In this document: piece after piece, positions 1 to 10,149 of the stretch
Position numbering within the stretch: position 1 is the stretch's first letter
Layout of the letters: every line of letters begins with the position of its first letter
NCBI RefSeq assembly: GCF_000376105.1
Contig: NZ_AQWM01000001.1
Location: 62,001 to 126,000 of the forward strand
DNA from: Asticcacaulis benevestitus DSM 16100 = ATCC BAA-896
Lineage (GTDB): Bacteria; Pseudomonadota; Alphaproteobacteria; Caulobacterales; Caulobacteraceae
Direction of reading: 5' to 3'
DNA: 64,000 bases
Position numbers and translations under genes: made by a program
Notes under the pieces: generated by a model
Database searches by the model: none
Seen by the model: the letters and a program-made list of their open reading frames with translations, nothing else
Told to the model about the DNA's origin: nothing

Positions 1-694
1 GATCTTGAGCGGCTTGCCGGCCGCCACGATCTGTTTGGTCATGTCGATATCGCCTTGCGACGGCATCGGATCGCCGGAAGGGGGGGGGTGGACCAAAATC
101 ACCGGACTCGACGACAGTTCCAGCGCCCGACGCATGATTTCGCGCCGATAGGCCGGGGCGTGATCGACCGTGCCGTGGCCCATGATCTCATCGGCGATAG
201 GCTGGTTTTTCTTGTCTAGAAACAGGATGCGGAACTGCTCACGCCGTTCGTGGGCCAGGGGCACCTTGAGGTAGGATATCAGCGCCGACCAGCTCGAAAT
301 CACCGTCGAGCGCTTGAGCGGTTCGGCCACCATGCGGCGCGTCGCCTCGAACATCAGGGCGAGATCGAGCGCGATATCGCCCGTGACCTTAAGCGCCTTG
401 CCCTTGTTATCGACCGCCGAGACCTGAAGCATATCTTCCAGCGGCGCCGAGAGCGTGGCAGGCAGGGAGCCGAAGCGCGCCAGCACGGCCTTGGCCAGCG
501 GCCTCACATCGCGTTGCGGGATTGAGCGGAACAGGAACAGTTCCAGAAGTTCGTAATCGGGCAGGGCGGACACGCCGCCCAAGCCGGGCGCGGTGACGCA
601 GACGATGGCGATGACCGCCATGATCAGGGAGGTTCAGAGCGGCGGGCACAGTGTCGAAAAAGCTGCCAGCCTCTTCCAGTGCGTTGTCGTCCAT
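1..694 (-). pseudogene. radC: RadC-family JAB/MPN protein, frameshifted and truncated by the window edge
   Basis: The reading frame starts at the ATG at 694 behind a G-rich Shine-Dalgarno and encodes the usual RadC N-terminus (MDDNALEE..., then HGGHRHRLRHRARL). Near 583-590 the frame is lost; one extra base there separates it from the rest of RadC, which continues in another frame with LPDYELLELFLF and ends at the window edge in a TKQIVAAGKPLKI segment. The JAMM metal motif, normally HNHPSGD in RadC, reads HPPPSGD at about 78-100 because of a run of nine C on the coding strand, so the second metal-binding His is missing. The run itself does not break the frame. The two defects together suggest a dying gene, although sequencing error could explain the frameshift. 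RadC proteins are of uncertain function despite the DNA-repair name. The neighbour is map. Confidence 0.75.
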
Positions 695-714
695 GCACCC
701 CCCTGTGCTGAAAT

Positions 715-1533
715 CTAGCCCAGAACCGGCAAGGGCTTGAACTGGCCGGTCGGCGAGGCGGTGAAGAGTTCCACGCCATCATCAGTCACGCCGCAGGAGT
801 GTTCGCATTGCGCGGTCAGCATCTTGTCGCGCGTTACGGCGGTCCAGCCGTCGTTCAGCACCTTCACATCGGGCTTGCCGAGATTGATCATTGGCTCGAC
901 CGTGAAGAACATGCCCTTTTCGAGACGCGGACCGGTGCCCGCCTTGCCGAAGTGCAGGACGTTGGGATTATCGTGGAAGACGCGACCGACGCCATGGCCA
1001 CAGAAATCGCGCACCACCGAGCAGCGCTGGGCTTCGGCGTATTTCTGGATGGCGGCGGCGATATCGCCAAAGGTATTGCCCGGCTTGATCTGGGCCAGAC
1101 CCAGCGCCATGGCTTCGTAGGTGACATCGATCAGGCGCTTGGCCTTGGGCGCCACAACGCCGACCTCATACATGCGCGAGGTATCGCCATGCCAGCCATC
1201 GACGATGCAGGTGACGTCGATATTGGCGATGTCGCCTTCGCGCAGGGTCTTGTCCGACGGGATGCCGTGGCAGACCACATGATTGGGCGAGATACAGACC
1301 GTATGCTGGTAACCGCGATAAAACAGGCAGGCCGACAGGCCGCCGTGATCGGCGATGAACTCGCGCGCCAGATCATCGAGGTACGAGGTCTTCACCCCGG
1401 GCACCACGTAGGGGATCAGCATGTCGAGGCATTCGGCGGCGACGCGACCGGCCTTGCGCATGCCGGCGAAGTCCTCGTCGGTATGGATACGGATGGTTTC
1501 GGAGCGGAGCATATAATCGGAATCTGTGTTCAT
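715..1533 (-). CDS. map: Type I methionine aminopeptidase
   Basis: This cytosolic metalloenzyme removes the initiator Met from nascent proteins. The 272-residue product has the type I 'pita-bread' sequence with the five expected metal ligands visible: Asp106 (ANIDVT), Asp117 (WHGDTSR), His180 (CGHGVG), Glu213 (TVEPMI) and Glu244 (AQCEHS). The substrate-site His of type I enzymes sits in the YQHTVCIS segment. Length matches the family with a short N-terminal extension and no SH3-like zinc region. It is divergent from mipZ across 163 bases and tandem with the degraded radC. The ATG at 1533 is the first in frame; a second Met at residue 8 is also possible. Confidence 0.95.
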   Translation of the reverse strand: MNTDSDYMLRSETIRIHTDEDFAGMRKAGRVAAECLDMLIPYVVPGVKTSYLDDLAREFIADHGGLSACLFYRGYQHTVCISPNHVVCHGIPSDKTLREGDIANIDVTCIVDGWHGDTSRMYEVGVVAPKAKRLIDVTYEAMALGLAQIKPGNTFGDIAAAIQKYAEAQRCSVVRDFCGHGVGRVFHDNPNVLHFGKAGTGPRLEKGMFFTVEPMINLGKPDVKVLNDGWTAVTRDKMLTAQCEHSCGVTDDGVELFTASPTGQFKPLPVLG

Positions 1534-1602
1534 GGCGGCAATATAGTCCTGTCACGGCCTCAAATCCAGTAGGCAGTTGCGACAACTTACCCACGTCAAA
1601 TT

Positions 1603-1617
1603 TTAACCCTATGTTAA
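1603..1617. promoter_or_regulatory. Perfect CtrA-type box, with a GANTC site nearby
   Basis: TTAA-CCCTATG-TTAA fits the full CtrA consensus TTAA-N7-TTAA and lies in the divergent map/mipZ intergenic region, 80 bases before mipZ. A GATTC (CcrM methylation, GANTC) occurs at 1668-1672, just before the mipZ ribosome-binding site. CtrA and CcrM/GcrA are the Caulobacter cell-cycle regulators. Binding here is an inference from the match alone. Confidence 0.6.
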
Positions 1618-1696
1618 CCAGCTACTGGCGGCGCGGCGGCAGAGGGCTTAAATGAGGTGAACCACCTGATTCAATAAGAGGTGGCAGGAGTAAGTT

Positions 1697-2572
1697 ATGA
1701 GTGACGTCAAGTCGGGCGCGCGTATTCTGGTATTCGGCAATGAAAAGGGCGGGGCGGGCAAATCGACCGTCGCCATGCACGTCGCCGTGCATCTGCTCCA
1801 TCAAGGCAAACGCGTCGCCTTTATCGATCTCGACCTGCGTCAGCGGTCTCTGGCGCGCTTTTTCTCCAACCGCGCCAAGTGGGTGGCGGCCAATGAAAAG
1901 CAACTGCCGATGGCCTTTGAGCCTCACCTGCATGACAAGCCGGCCAGCCTACTGACCGTGCCCGAAGCCGAGGCGCGCAAGGCCTTTGACCGCGCGCTCG
2001 ATGAGGCGATCGAGCAGGCGGACTATGTGATTGTCGATACGCCGGGCGGAGACCACGTGCTGTCGCGCCGGGCCCATGCCGTGGCGCACCTGATCATCAC
2101 GCCGATGAACGACAGCTTTATCGATTTCGATCTGCTGGGCGAGGTTGATCCGGTGACGCTCGATGTCAAGCGGCCGTCGATCTATGCCGAAACCGTATGG
2201 AATTCACGCAAGCAGCGCGCCGTCTGGGACGGTAAGTCGATTGACTGGATCGTGCTGCGCAACCGTCTGGCCGCCAATGAGGCGCGTAATCGCAAGCGCG
2301 TCGATGAACGGGTGCAGGCGCTGGGCAAGCGCGTTGGTTTTGAGGTTCTGGCCGGTTTGCGCGATCGGGTCATCTATCGTGAGCTTTTCCCCTTTGGTTT
2401 GACGGTGGCCGATCTCTCCGGCGACATCCGGCCGGTGGCGGTATCGCTCAGTCATATCGCGGCGCGTGCTGAACTGCGGGCCTTGATGGGATCGCTTGGT
2501 CTTGAGGCGGGGGCGGAAGTTTCAGAAACCGCATCTGAAGGCGTGGACGATAACGATATGGCTGAGGTCTGA
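1697..2572 (+). CDS. mipZ: MipZ, division-site ParA-like ATPase
   Basis: MipZ forms a bipolar gradient by binding ParB at the chromosome origins and inhibits FtsZ assembly, so the Z-ring forms at mid-cell. The 291-residue product carries the deviant Walker A motif KGGAGKST (17-24, signature Lys17) and the IDLDLRQR strand with Asp44 and Asp46, equivalent to Asp40 and Asp42 of Caulobacter MipZ. The MipZ-specific stretches NDSFIDFDLLG and YRELFPFGLTVADLS distinguish it from chromosomal ParA. The start has a clear AGGAG seven bases upstream. Its stop overlaps the next start (TGATG), implying translational coupling to a membrane J-domain protein. A CtrA box and a GANTC site lie upstream. Confidence 0.95.
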   Translation: MSDVKSGARILVFGNEKGGAGKSTVAMHVAVHLLHQGKRVAFIDLDLRQRSLARFFSNRAKWVAANEKQLPMAFEPHLHDKPASLLTVPEAEARKAFDRALDEAIEQADYVIVDTPGGDHVLSRRAHAVAHLIITPMNDSFIDFDLLGEVDPVTLDVKRPSIYAETVWNSRKQRAVWDGKSIDWIVLRNRLAANEARNRKRVDERVQALGKRVGFEVLAGLRDRVIYRELFPFGLTVADLSGDIRPVAVSLSHIAARAELRALMGSLGLEAGAEVSETASEGVDDNDMAEV

Positions 2573-3033
2573 TGCTCTGGGTCGGCGGCGCCATCGCTGT
2601 TTTTCTGTTGCTGGCTTATGTCGGGCGGCAATCGCGCCTTGGCCGGCTGAAACAGGGGCCATGGATCAACCAGTTCCGCGCCCTGCGCAGTCTGGTCAGC
2701 ATGGCCTTGCTGGTGCTGGGCGTGACCCTGATGGTGCGCGAGCTGATGCTGCCGGGACTGGGCGCCTTGCTGGCCTCGTTCCTGGTGGGCGGCTCGGTGC
2801 GTTACCAAACCTATTTCCGTAAAGACGAACAGCCGGCCACCGCGGCCAGCTATACGCCTGATGAGATCAAGGCCTACAACACGCTGGGCCTGGCGATTGG
2901 CGCCGACAAAAGAGCCGTCAAGGAAGCGTGGAAAAACCTGATGAAGACGGCGCATCCGGATCAGGGCGGCGATGTCAGTCGCGCCAGCGCCTTGAATGCC
3001 GCAAGGGATGTGCTGTTGAAGCGGCGGCGCTGA
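2572..3033 (+). CDS. Membrane-anchored J-domain protein
   Basis: The 153-residue product has two or three hydrophobic segments (about 3-18, 40-56 and 60-74) followed by a C-terminal J-domain. The HPD triad that stimulates Hsp70 ATPase activity is at 128-130 (KTAHPDQGGD), after the helix containing VKEAWKNLMK. This resembles the TIM14/Pam18-like layout of a membrane anchor with a short cytosolic J-domain, so it probably recruits DnaK to the inner membrane. The start codon overlaps the mipZ stop by one base, so the two genes are very likely cotranscribed. The specific client is unknown. It is followed by a strong bidirectional terminator. Confidence 0.85.
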   Translation: MLWVGGAIAVFLLLAYVGRQSRLGRLKQGPWINQFRALRSLVSMALLVLGVTLMVRELMLPGLGALLASFLVGGSVRYQTYFRKDEQPATAASYTPDEIKAYNTLGLAIGADKRAVKEAWKNLMKTAHPDQGGDVSRASALNAARDVLLKRRR

Positions 3034-3070
3034 ACTTATGGGGTTTGGGGCCAACGGCCCCAAGTCTTCT

Positions 3071-3123
3071 CTCTTTCAAAAGAAAAACCCGGTCCAAAAG
3101 ACCGGGTTTTTCTTTTGAAAGAG
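3071..3123. terminator. Long bidirectional terminator hairpin
   Basis: A perfect 24-base inverted repeat (arms 3071-3094 and 3100-3123, loop CAAAA) contains GACCGGGTTTTTCTTTT on each strand, giving a U-rich tail in both directions. It lies between the convergent J-domain gene and dacA-like gene. It is flanked by further G/C palindromes (about 3040-3060 and 3133-3152). Confidence 0.85.
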
Positions 3124-3162
3124 GTAAGGTTTGTGGGGTCACAGACCCCACGCCCCGTAGGT

Positions 3163-4701
3163 TTAGGCCTCGGGCTTGATCACCATGCAATCCAGGTGCT
3201 TGGCCGATATGCTCTTACAAGCGGCGGCGGCCTGTTCCTTGGTCAGGGTGGCGAAGCGGGTGCGATACCAGCCATTGTCGTTCTTGGCGATCTGCGTGGT
3301 GCTGTCCGTCAGGTGCTCGCCAAAGCGCGACTGCATCTTCTTCACCCAGTCACTCGCCAGCGACTTGTCCTTGAAGGCGCCGACCTGAATGGCGTAGGTC
3401 GCCTTCGGATTCTTCTTTTTCTTACCCTTGCTCTTCGGCTCATCGGCATCCGCCAGCTTGGTCTTGGCGTTCTTGGCGGCCGGCTTGGTCTTAGTATTTT
3501 GGGCGGCCACCTTGGTCGCGGCCGGCACGGCCTTCGGCTTGATATCGGCGGCGGTCGGGGCCTTGCTCAGGGTCTGCACCACGTCCGGCGCCGAGACCAT
3601 TGAACTGGCGCGCTGCACATCGACATCCGTGGCATTGGCCTGTTCGCTACCCTCAAGGGTTTCGCGCAGTTGGTCATCTGTCAACGGCTTGTTGTTGCTG
3701 GCCAGCATCGTATAGGAGGTCGGGCTGTCCGGGATGCGGCTTTCGGCGAACATGGCGCGGGTGAATTCGTTCTGCGCCACGGCGATGGTCTCACCGCGCT
3801 GGCGGCGGCTGATGACGTCGAAGCCGGTGCTCATCAGGGTGGTGACGTGCTCGCGGCGCTGGGTCTTGTTGGAACCACCGAGCATGACGGCGATCAGTCG
3901 GTGACCGTTCTTGACCTGCGAGGCGACCAGATTATAGCCGGCGGCGTTGGTAAAGCCCGTCTTCATGCCGTCAACGCCATCCAGACCACGCAAGGGGTTG
4001 TGGTTGACATAGGTGCGGCCGCGGAACTCCTGTGAGGGCAGGTTGAAGTAGTTATAATACTGCGGATAGTCGCGTAAGGTGGCGCGGGCCAAGATCGCGA
4101 GATCGCGCGCCGAAGAGAGCTGGCGGGCATCGGGCAGGCCGTTGGCGTTGACGAAGCGCGTCTGGGTCATGCCCAGGTCCTGCGCGCGAATGGTCATCAT
4201 GGCGGCGAAGCGCTCTTCGGTGCCGCCGATCTTCTCGGCCAGGGCAAGAGCCAGATCGTTGGCGGAATAGAGCGCGACCAGGCGCATCGCGGTATCGACG
4301 TCGATCGTGTCGCCGGCCTTGAGGTAAACCTTCACGGGGGCCTGGGAAGCAGCGCGGGCGCTGATGGTGATCTGGTCGGTCGGCTTGAGCTTGCCCTGGG
4401 CCAGGGCGTCGAACGCCATGTAGAGCGTCATGATCTTGGTCAGCGAAGCCGGATAGCGGGCTGAATCGGCACGACGGGCGTAAAACACTTCGCCGGTCTG
4501 GGCATCGACCACGATGGCCGCATACTTGGCGTTATCGCCCGGATCCTGCGCGCTGGCCGAAGCCGGCAGCAGAAGTGTCATGAAGGCCAGCATGGACAGG
4601 AGCAGGGCGACAACGCCCTTTCCCCCCAACACAACGTCCCCAAAAATTTGGCCTGTCGTCCGCCCGATCATACGCATCAAAGCTGTCCTTAACTCTATCA
4701 A
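3163..4701 (-). CDS. D-alanyl-D-alanine carboxypeptidase with C-terminal SPOR domain
   Basis: This is a class A low-molecular-weight penicillin-binding protein that trims the terminal D-Ala from peptidoglycan stem peptides in the periplasm. A hydrophobic signal segment (about 28-50, ending ASASA) precedes the S11 peptidase domain with all three motifs: SLTK (Ser86 nucleophile, Lys89), SAN (146-148) and KTG (247-249). A lysine/alanine-rich linker (about 375-430) leads to a C-terminal SPOR domain (YAIQVGAFKDKS... to the end), which in known proteins binds denuded septal glycan. The 512-residue length and architecture are typical of alphaproteobacterial DacA/DacF-type proteins. It probably acts at the division site. 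A perfect CtrA box lies about 120 bases upstream. Confidence 0.92.
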   Translation of the reverse strand: MIELRTALMRMIGRTTGQIFGDVVLGGKGVVALLLSMLAFMTLLLPASASAQDPGDNAKYAAIVVDAQTGEVFYARRADSARYPASLTKIMTLYMAFDALAQGKLKPTDQITISARAASQAPVKVYLKAGDTIDVDTAMRLVALYSANDLALALAEKIGGTEERFAAMMTIRAQDLGMTQTRFVNANGLPDARQLSSARDLAILARATLRDYPQYYNYFNLPSQEFRGRTYVNHNPLRGLDGVDGMKTGFTNAAGYNLVASQVKNGHRLIAVMLGGSNKTQRREHVTTLMSTGFDVISRRQRGETIAVAQNEFTRAMFAESRIPDSPTSYTMLASNNKPLTDDQLRETLEGSEQANATDVDVQRASSMVSAPDVVQTLSKAPTAADIKPKAVPAATKVAAQNTKTKPAAKNAKTKLADADEPKSKGKKKKNPKATYAIQVGAFKDKSLASDWVKKMQSRFGEHLTDSTTQIAKNDNGWYRTRFATLTKEQAAAACKSISAKHLDCMVIKPEA

Positions 4702-4823
4702 ACGCGATTACACACAATTTGGAATCCGCCGGACCCACGCAAAATAAGAAAACAATGTGGTCTTATTGTGAGTGGTATATCTATCAATATAGTCCCAGAA
4801 GCCTAGTCTGTCGTGAATTTTCC

Positions 4824-4838
4824 TTAACCAAGCCTTAA
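4824..4838. promoter_or_regulatory. Perfect CtrA-type box
   Basis: TTAA-CCAAGCC-TTAA matches TTAA-N7-TTAA exactly. It lies about 123 bases upstream of the divergent carboxypeptidase start and 300 bases upstream of the phasin start, so the carboxypeptidase is the likelier target. Confidence 0.55.
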
Positions 4839-5010
4839 GCTCACCGTATCGTGACCGCTAACGCGCTATAATGTCTCAGTTCATGCCTGTTTGGCAGGCA
4901 TCACCACACCAGACAACCACCACGCGCCTGAAGATGCTAAGAAACTCCCACATAGGGGGAATTGTCTCTTCACGTTTTCGTATTCCTTATTGTGCAGTGC
5001 AACATACGGC

Positions 5011-5039
5011 TTGACCATATGCTGCACTTGCGTTATATA
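5011..5039 (+). promoter_or_regulatory. Housekeeping promoter for the phasin gene
   Basis: TTGACC (5011-5016) and TATATA (5034-5039) are separated by 17 bases, a near-consensus sigma-70/sigma-73 arrangement. The phasin ATG follows about 100 bases downstream, leaving a sizeable 5' leader. Confidence 0.6.
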
Positions 5040-5139
5040 AAGTCGCAACCGGGCAGAAGGTTCGATGTCAAACGACGTCGGAAATTAGGCTCATTTCGCC
5101 TTTGTATCCACGCATCAAACCAATCATAGGGAGTTTGTC

Positions 5140-5577
5140 ATGTCGGAAGCTGCTGAAACCATCAAGACCACTGTTGAAAAGTTCACCACGGCTGGTAACC
5201 AGGCCTTCAAGGACTCGGTCGAAAAGACCCTGGCCGGCCTCAACGAAGCCAACGGCCTTGCCAAGGGCAATGTCGAAGCCGTCGTCGAAAGCCTGACCGC
5301 CGCCACCAAGGGCGCGGAAACGGTCGGCGCGCAAGCCATGGCCTTCTCCAAGAAGAACTGGGAAGAAGCCGTCTCGGCCGCCAAGACGCTGCAAGGCGCC
5401 AAGAGCATTCAGGAAGTCATCGAGCTGCAATCGAAGTACGCCAAGACCTCGATGGAAGCCTACGTCGCTGAAATGAACCAACTGACCGAAACCCTGTCGG
5501 CTTCGTTCAAGGACACCTTCAAGCCGATCAACGCGCGCATGACCGCTGCGGTTGAGAAGTTCCAGTCTTATCGCTAA
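5140..5577 (+). CDS. Phasin family protein
   Basis: Phasins coat polyhydroxyalkanoate granules and control their size and number. The 145-residue product is an amphipathic, mostly helical protein rich in Ala, Lys and Glu with the typical phasin stretches (QAMAFSKKNWEEAV, SIQEVIELQSKYAKTSMEAY, KDTFKPINARM). There is no signal peptide, no Cys and no Trp apart from Trp70. AGGGAG precedes the ATG, a strong promoter lies about 100 bases upstream, and an intrinsic terminator follows, so it looks monocistronic. No PHA synthase is in the window. Some proteins of this family have regulatory or chaperone-like roles. Confidence 0.85.
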   Translation: MSEAAETIKTTVEKFTTAGNQAFKDSVEKTLAGLNEANGLAKGNVEAVVESLTAATKGAETVGAQAMAFSKKNWEEAVSAAKTLQGAKSIQEVIELQSKYAKTSMEAYVAEMNQLTETLSASFKDTFKPINARMTAAVEKFQSYR

Positions 5578-5624
5578 GACTCTGGTCGCTAAACTCTAAG
5601 GCCCTAAAGGCCTGAGAATGCCGA

Positions 5625-5662
5625 GCCTCGCACCTTCACCGGTGCGGGGCTTTTCTTTTTTC
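5625..5662 (+). terminator. Intrinsic terminator of the phasin gene
   Basis: GCCTCGCACC / GGTGCGGGGC stem (5625-5634 with 5641-5650, one U-G pair) with a six-base loop, followed by TTTTCTTTTTT. Confidence 0.85.
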
Positions 5663-5871
5663 AGCGGTGCACCATATGGACGTTTCCCTCATAAGCGTCA
5701 CAATTCGACATCACACCCCATAAACTGTGATCGCGTTGCATCATGTTTGTGCATTTACCCCCTTAACAGCGTCCTCATTTGGACTATCTTGTTATTAGGC
5801 GACTCCTGCATATCTAGAGGGAGGGCTGGGAACATCGGTCCGGAAATAGCCAGAAAACGAACAGATACGAG

Positions 5872-6249
5872 ATGAGATTGGTTTTGACACACGACGGGCA
5901 GAACGCAGCGCAACGGATCATGGCGGCCGACAAGGGCACCACGACCAGGCCCGGACAGGCGCCGGGATTGCTGATCGATACCAAGCCCAAGCCACAAAAG
6001 CCTTCGCTCTATCGCGTGCTGATTCTGAACGACGACTACACGCCGATGGAATTCGTGGTCTATGTGCTTGAGCGCTTCTTCAACAAGTCGCGCGAAGAGG
6101 CCACCCTGATCATGTTGCACGTCCATCAAACCGGTGTGGGGGTGTGCGGCGTATACACGTATGAGGTGGCGGAAACCAAGGTGGCGCAGGTCGTGGATAT
6201 GGCACGCCGTCATCAGCACCCACTCCAGTGCACGATGGAGAAAGACTGA
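5872..6249 (+). CDS. clpS: ClpS, N-degron adaptor of ClpAP
   Basis: ClpS binds proteins with destabilising N-terminal residues and delivers them to ClpA. The core from [19 protein letters not shown] to [10 protein letters not shown] is near-identical to Caulobacter ClpS. The N-degron pocket residues are visible as Asn53, Asp54 and Asp55 (LNDDYTP) and His85 (HVHQTG), numbered from the ATG at 5872. That start gives 125 residues; the ATG at 5920 would give 109 and drops a weakly conserved N-terminus. Neither start has a good Shine-Dalgarno, so the start is unresolved. ClpA lies 246 bases downstream, the usual clpS-clpA order. A second copy of the last 12 codons lies just after the stop. Confidence 0.95.
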   Translation: MRLVLTHDGQNAAQRIMAADKGTTTRPGQAPGLLIDTKPKPQKPSLYRVLILNDDYTPMEFVVYVLERFFNKSREEATLIMLHVHQTGVGVCGVYTYEVAETKVAQVVDMARRHQHPLQCTMEKD

Positions 6250-6281
6250 AGTTATGCTGATGACAAACATGCAAAACTGCC

Positions 6282-6320
6282 CATCAGCATCCGCTTCAAT
6301 GCACGATGGAGAAGGACTAA
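6282..6320 (+). pseudogene. Remnant of a second clpS 3' end
   Basis: These 39 bases encode [12 protein letters not shown] and a stop, exactly the last 12 residues of ClpS, in the spacer 33 bases after the intact gene. Compared with 6211-6249 the copy differs at six positions. All six are third-base or stop-codon changes (CAC/CAT, CCA/CCG, CTC/CTT, CAG/CAA, AAA/AAG, TGA/TAA), and none alters the peptide. Upstream of the His codon the similarity ends abruptly. It looks like the tail of a diverged but functional clpS left behind after replacement of the rest. Confidence 0.75.
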
Positions 6321-6495
6321 CCGGAGAAACTTAGACGGCCGGGATTTTATCTAAATTCTATCTACAGGGTTCAGATCAGGTTCAGACTGCCACGATTAAC
6401 GTCTGGTAGGGTTAATGTCTTAAACCATAAGTAAGATTTTAAGCCCACAGTTTTGATTTGAGTAACAGCGTTTTCAAGATTTATTGGAGGTCGTC

Positions 6496-8811
<2,316 letters not shown>

Positions 8812-8881
8812 GCAGGGTCGCGGACCCTGCACCCGGATTGTTGACGACGTGTGTTGAAGTGTTGGCAGCTAAATAACGAAG

Positions 8882-8917
8882 GCCCTTTGGTGCAAACCGG
8901 AGGGCTTTCTTTTTTAT
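8882..8917 (+). terminator. Intrinsic terminator of clpA
   Basis: GCCCTTTGGT / ACCGGAGGGC stem (with U-G pairs) around GCAA, followed by TTTCTTTTTT at 8906-8915. Confidence 0.75.
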
Positions 8918-8918
8918 A

Positions 8919-9012
8919 CCTCCCTGCTTGCCGGGGTTTGGCGCCAGCGAAAGTATAGCTTTCGCCAGCCATGGGACCGACGCGCTTTTGCGCAGTGGTC
9001 ATGGGCTTTCTT
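8919..9012. repeat. Intergenic palindromic repeat copy
   Basis: This stretch begins ATACCTCCCTG, contains the inverted pair GCGAAAG/CTTTCGC, and ends CGACGCGCTTTTGCGCAGTGGTCATGGGCTTTCTT. Its beginning and end match the copy at 28018-28095 (ATACCTCCCTG... GCGACGCGCTTCAGCGCGTTGGTGGTGGGGTTTCTT). The remaining bases up to the next gene at 9151 show nothing recognisable. Confidence 0.5.
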
Positions 9013-9150
9013 GCTTTCTTTCCTGTACACCCTCGTAATCGTAACCGCATCACCTACATAAGCACTTCAGGACCGCGCAGACACGCCGCATAAGCGGCGG
9101 CGGGCGGTCGCCCTAGCCAAGCGAAAGCTTGGAACTCTCCGGAGCGCCGC

Positions 9151-10149
9151 ATGATCCCCTTTTCCATCCTCGACCTGTCGCAGATTTCCGAAGGCGGCAG
9201 CATCAGGGATGCGCTGGCCAATTCCGCGCGGATGGCACAAGGCGCGGAGGCGGCGGGCTATTCCCGTTACTGGCTGGCCGAACACCACGGCATGCCCGGC
9301 ATCGCTTCGGCGGCGACCGCGATCGTCATCGCCCATGTCGGCGCGGCCACGAAGACCATCCGTATCGGTTCGGGCGGCATCATGCTGCCGAACCATTCGC
9401 CGCTTGTGATCGCCGAACAGTTCGGCACGCTGGAAGCGCTCAATCCCGGCCGCGTCGATCTCGGCATTGGCCGTGCCCCCGGCACCGACATGATGACCGC
9501 GCGCGCTTTGCGCCGGAATATGGACGCCGGCGTCGAGAGTTTCCCAAACGATATCATGGAACTACAGAGACTGCTGGGCGAACCGGACGATGGTCAGCGC
9601 ATCCTGGCGGTGCCCGGCATGAACAGCCATGTGCCGATCTGGCTGCTCGGCTCCTCGCTCTATAGCGCCCAACTGGCGGCCCAACTGGGTCTGCCCTATG
9701 CCTTCGCCTCGCACTTCGCGCCGGAGCTTCTGTTCGACGCCATCCAGCTTTATCGCCAGCATTTCCGTCCGTCTGCGGCGCTGAACAAGCCCTATGTCAT
9801 GGTCGGGGTCATGGGCGTGGCGGCCGATAGCGACGCCGAGGCCGACTATCAGTTCACCTCGATGCAGCAGTCCTTCGCCAATCTGCGCCGCAATGTGCGT
9901 GTGCCGTTTCCGCGGCCGAGCTATGACGCCGTGGCCAACCTGACGCCTGAAGAAACCACCATGATCGACCATATGCTGCGCTACGCCATGGTGGGCTCGC
10001 CGGCCACGATCGAAAAGCGCCTTGGCGGCTTCCTGCAACAGACCGGCGCCGACGAACTGATCATCTCCATGCCGATTCACGATATCGGCGCGCGCCTCAA
10101 GTCGGTGGAACTGTTCGCGGGTCTGCCATTGATGCAGAAGGTGGCTTAA
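9151..10149 (+). CDS. Luciferase-like flavin-dependent oxidoreductase
   Basis: The 332-residue product belongs to the bacterial luciferase-like (LLM) TIM-barrel family, which uses reduced FMN or F420. Visible family segments are [37 protein letters not shown] and [20 protein letters not shown], followed by WLLGSS and a C-terminal [14 protein letters not shown]. This pattern matches the YhbW-type subgroup, whose substrates are mostly unknown; FMN is the more likely cofactor outside Actinobacteria. It has no signal peptide and is probably cytosolic and monocistronic. GGAGCG precedes the ATG. Its stop codon overlaps that of the convergent DUF4153 gene through the self-complementary TTAA. Confidence 0.88.
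   Translation: MIPFSILDLSQISEGGSIRDALANSARMAQGAEAAGYSRYWLAEHHGMPGIASAATAIVIAHVGAATKTIRIGSGGIMLPNHSPLVIAEQFGTLEALNPGRVDLGIGRAPGTDMMTARALRRNMDAGVESFPNDIMELQRLLGEPDDGQRILAVPGMNSHVPIWLLGSSLYSAQLAAQLGLPYAFASHFAPELLFDAIQLYRQHFRPSAALNKPYVMVGVMGVAADSDAEADYQFTSMQQSFANLRRNVRVPFPRPSYDAVANLTPEETTMIDHMLRYAMVGSPATIEKRLGGFLQQTGADELIISMPIHDIGARLKSVELFAGLPLMQKVA

Larger units (their letters stand above)
4702..5139. other. Intergenic region between the carboxypeptidase and phasin genes
   Basis: These 438 bases hold no convincing gene. They contain the CtrA box and the phasin promoter listed separately, a TTTGGCAGGC-type short inverted repeat near 4885-4900, and the phasin ribosome-binding site (AGGGAG, 5127-5132). 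Confidence 0.6.

Noticed and set aside
79-95. The run of nine G as the cause of the radC frameshift
   Set aside because: Translated through the run, the frame stays open and joins ILVH to SGDPMPS; the frame break is further upstream near 583-590.
6396-6442. CtrA boxes upstream of clpA
   Set aside because: Four TTAA tetramers occur, but the spacings are 12, 4 and 15 bases, none of them seven.
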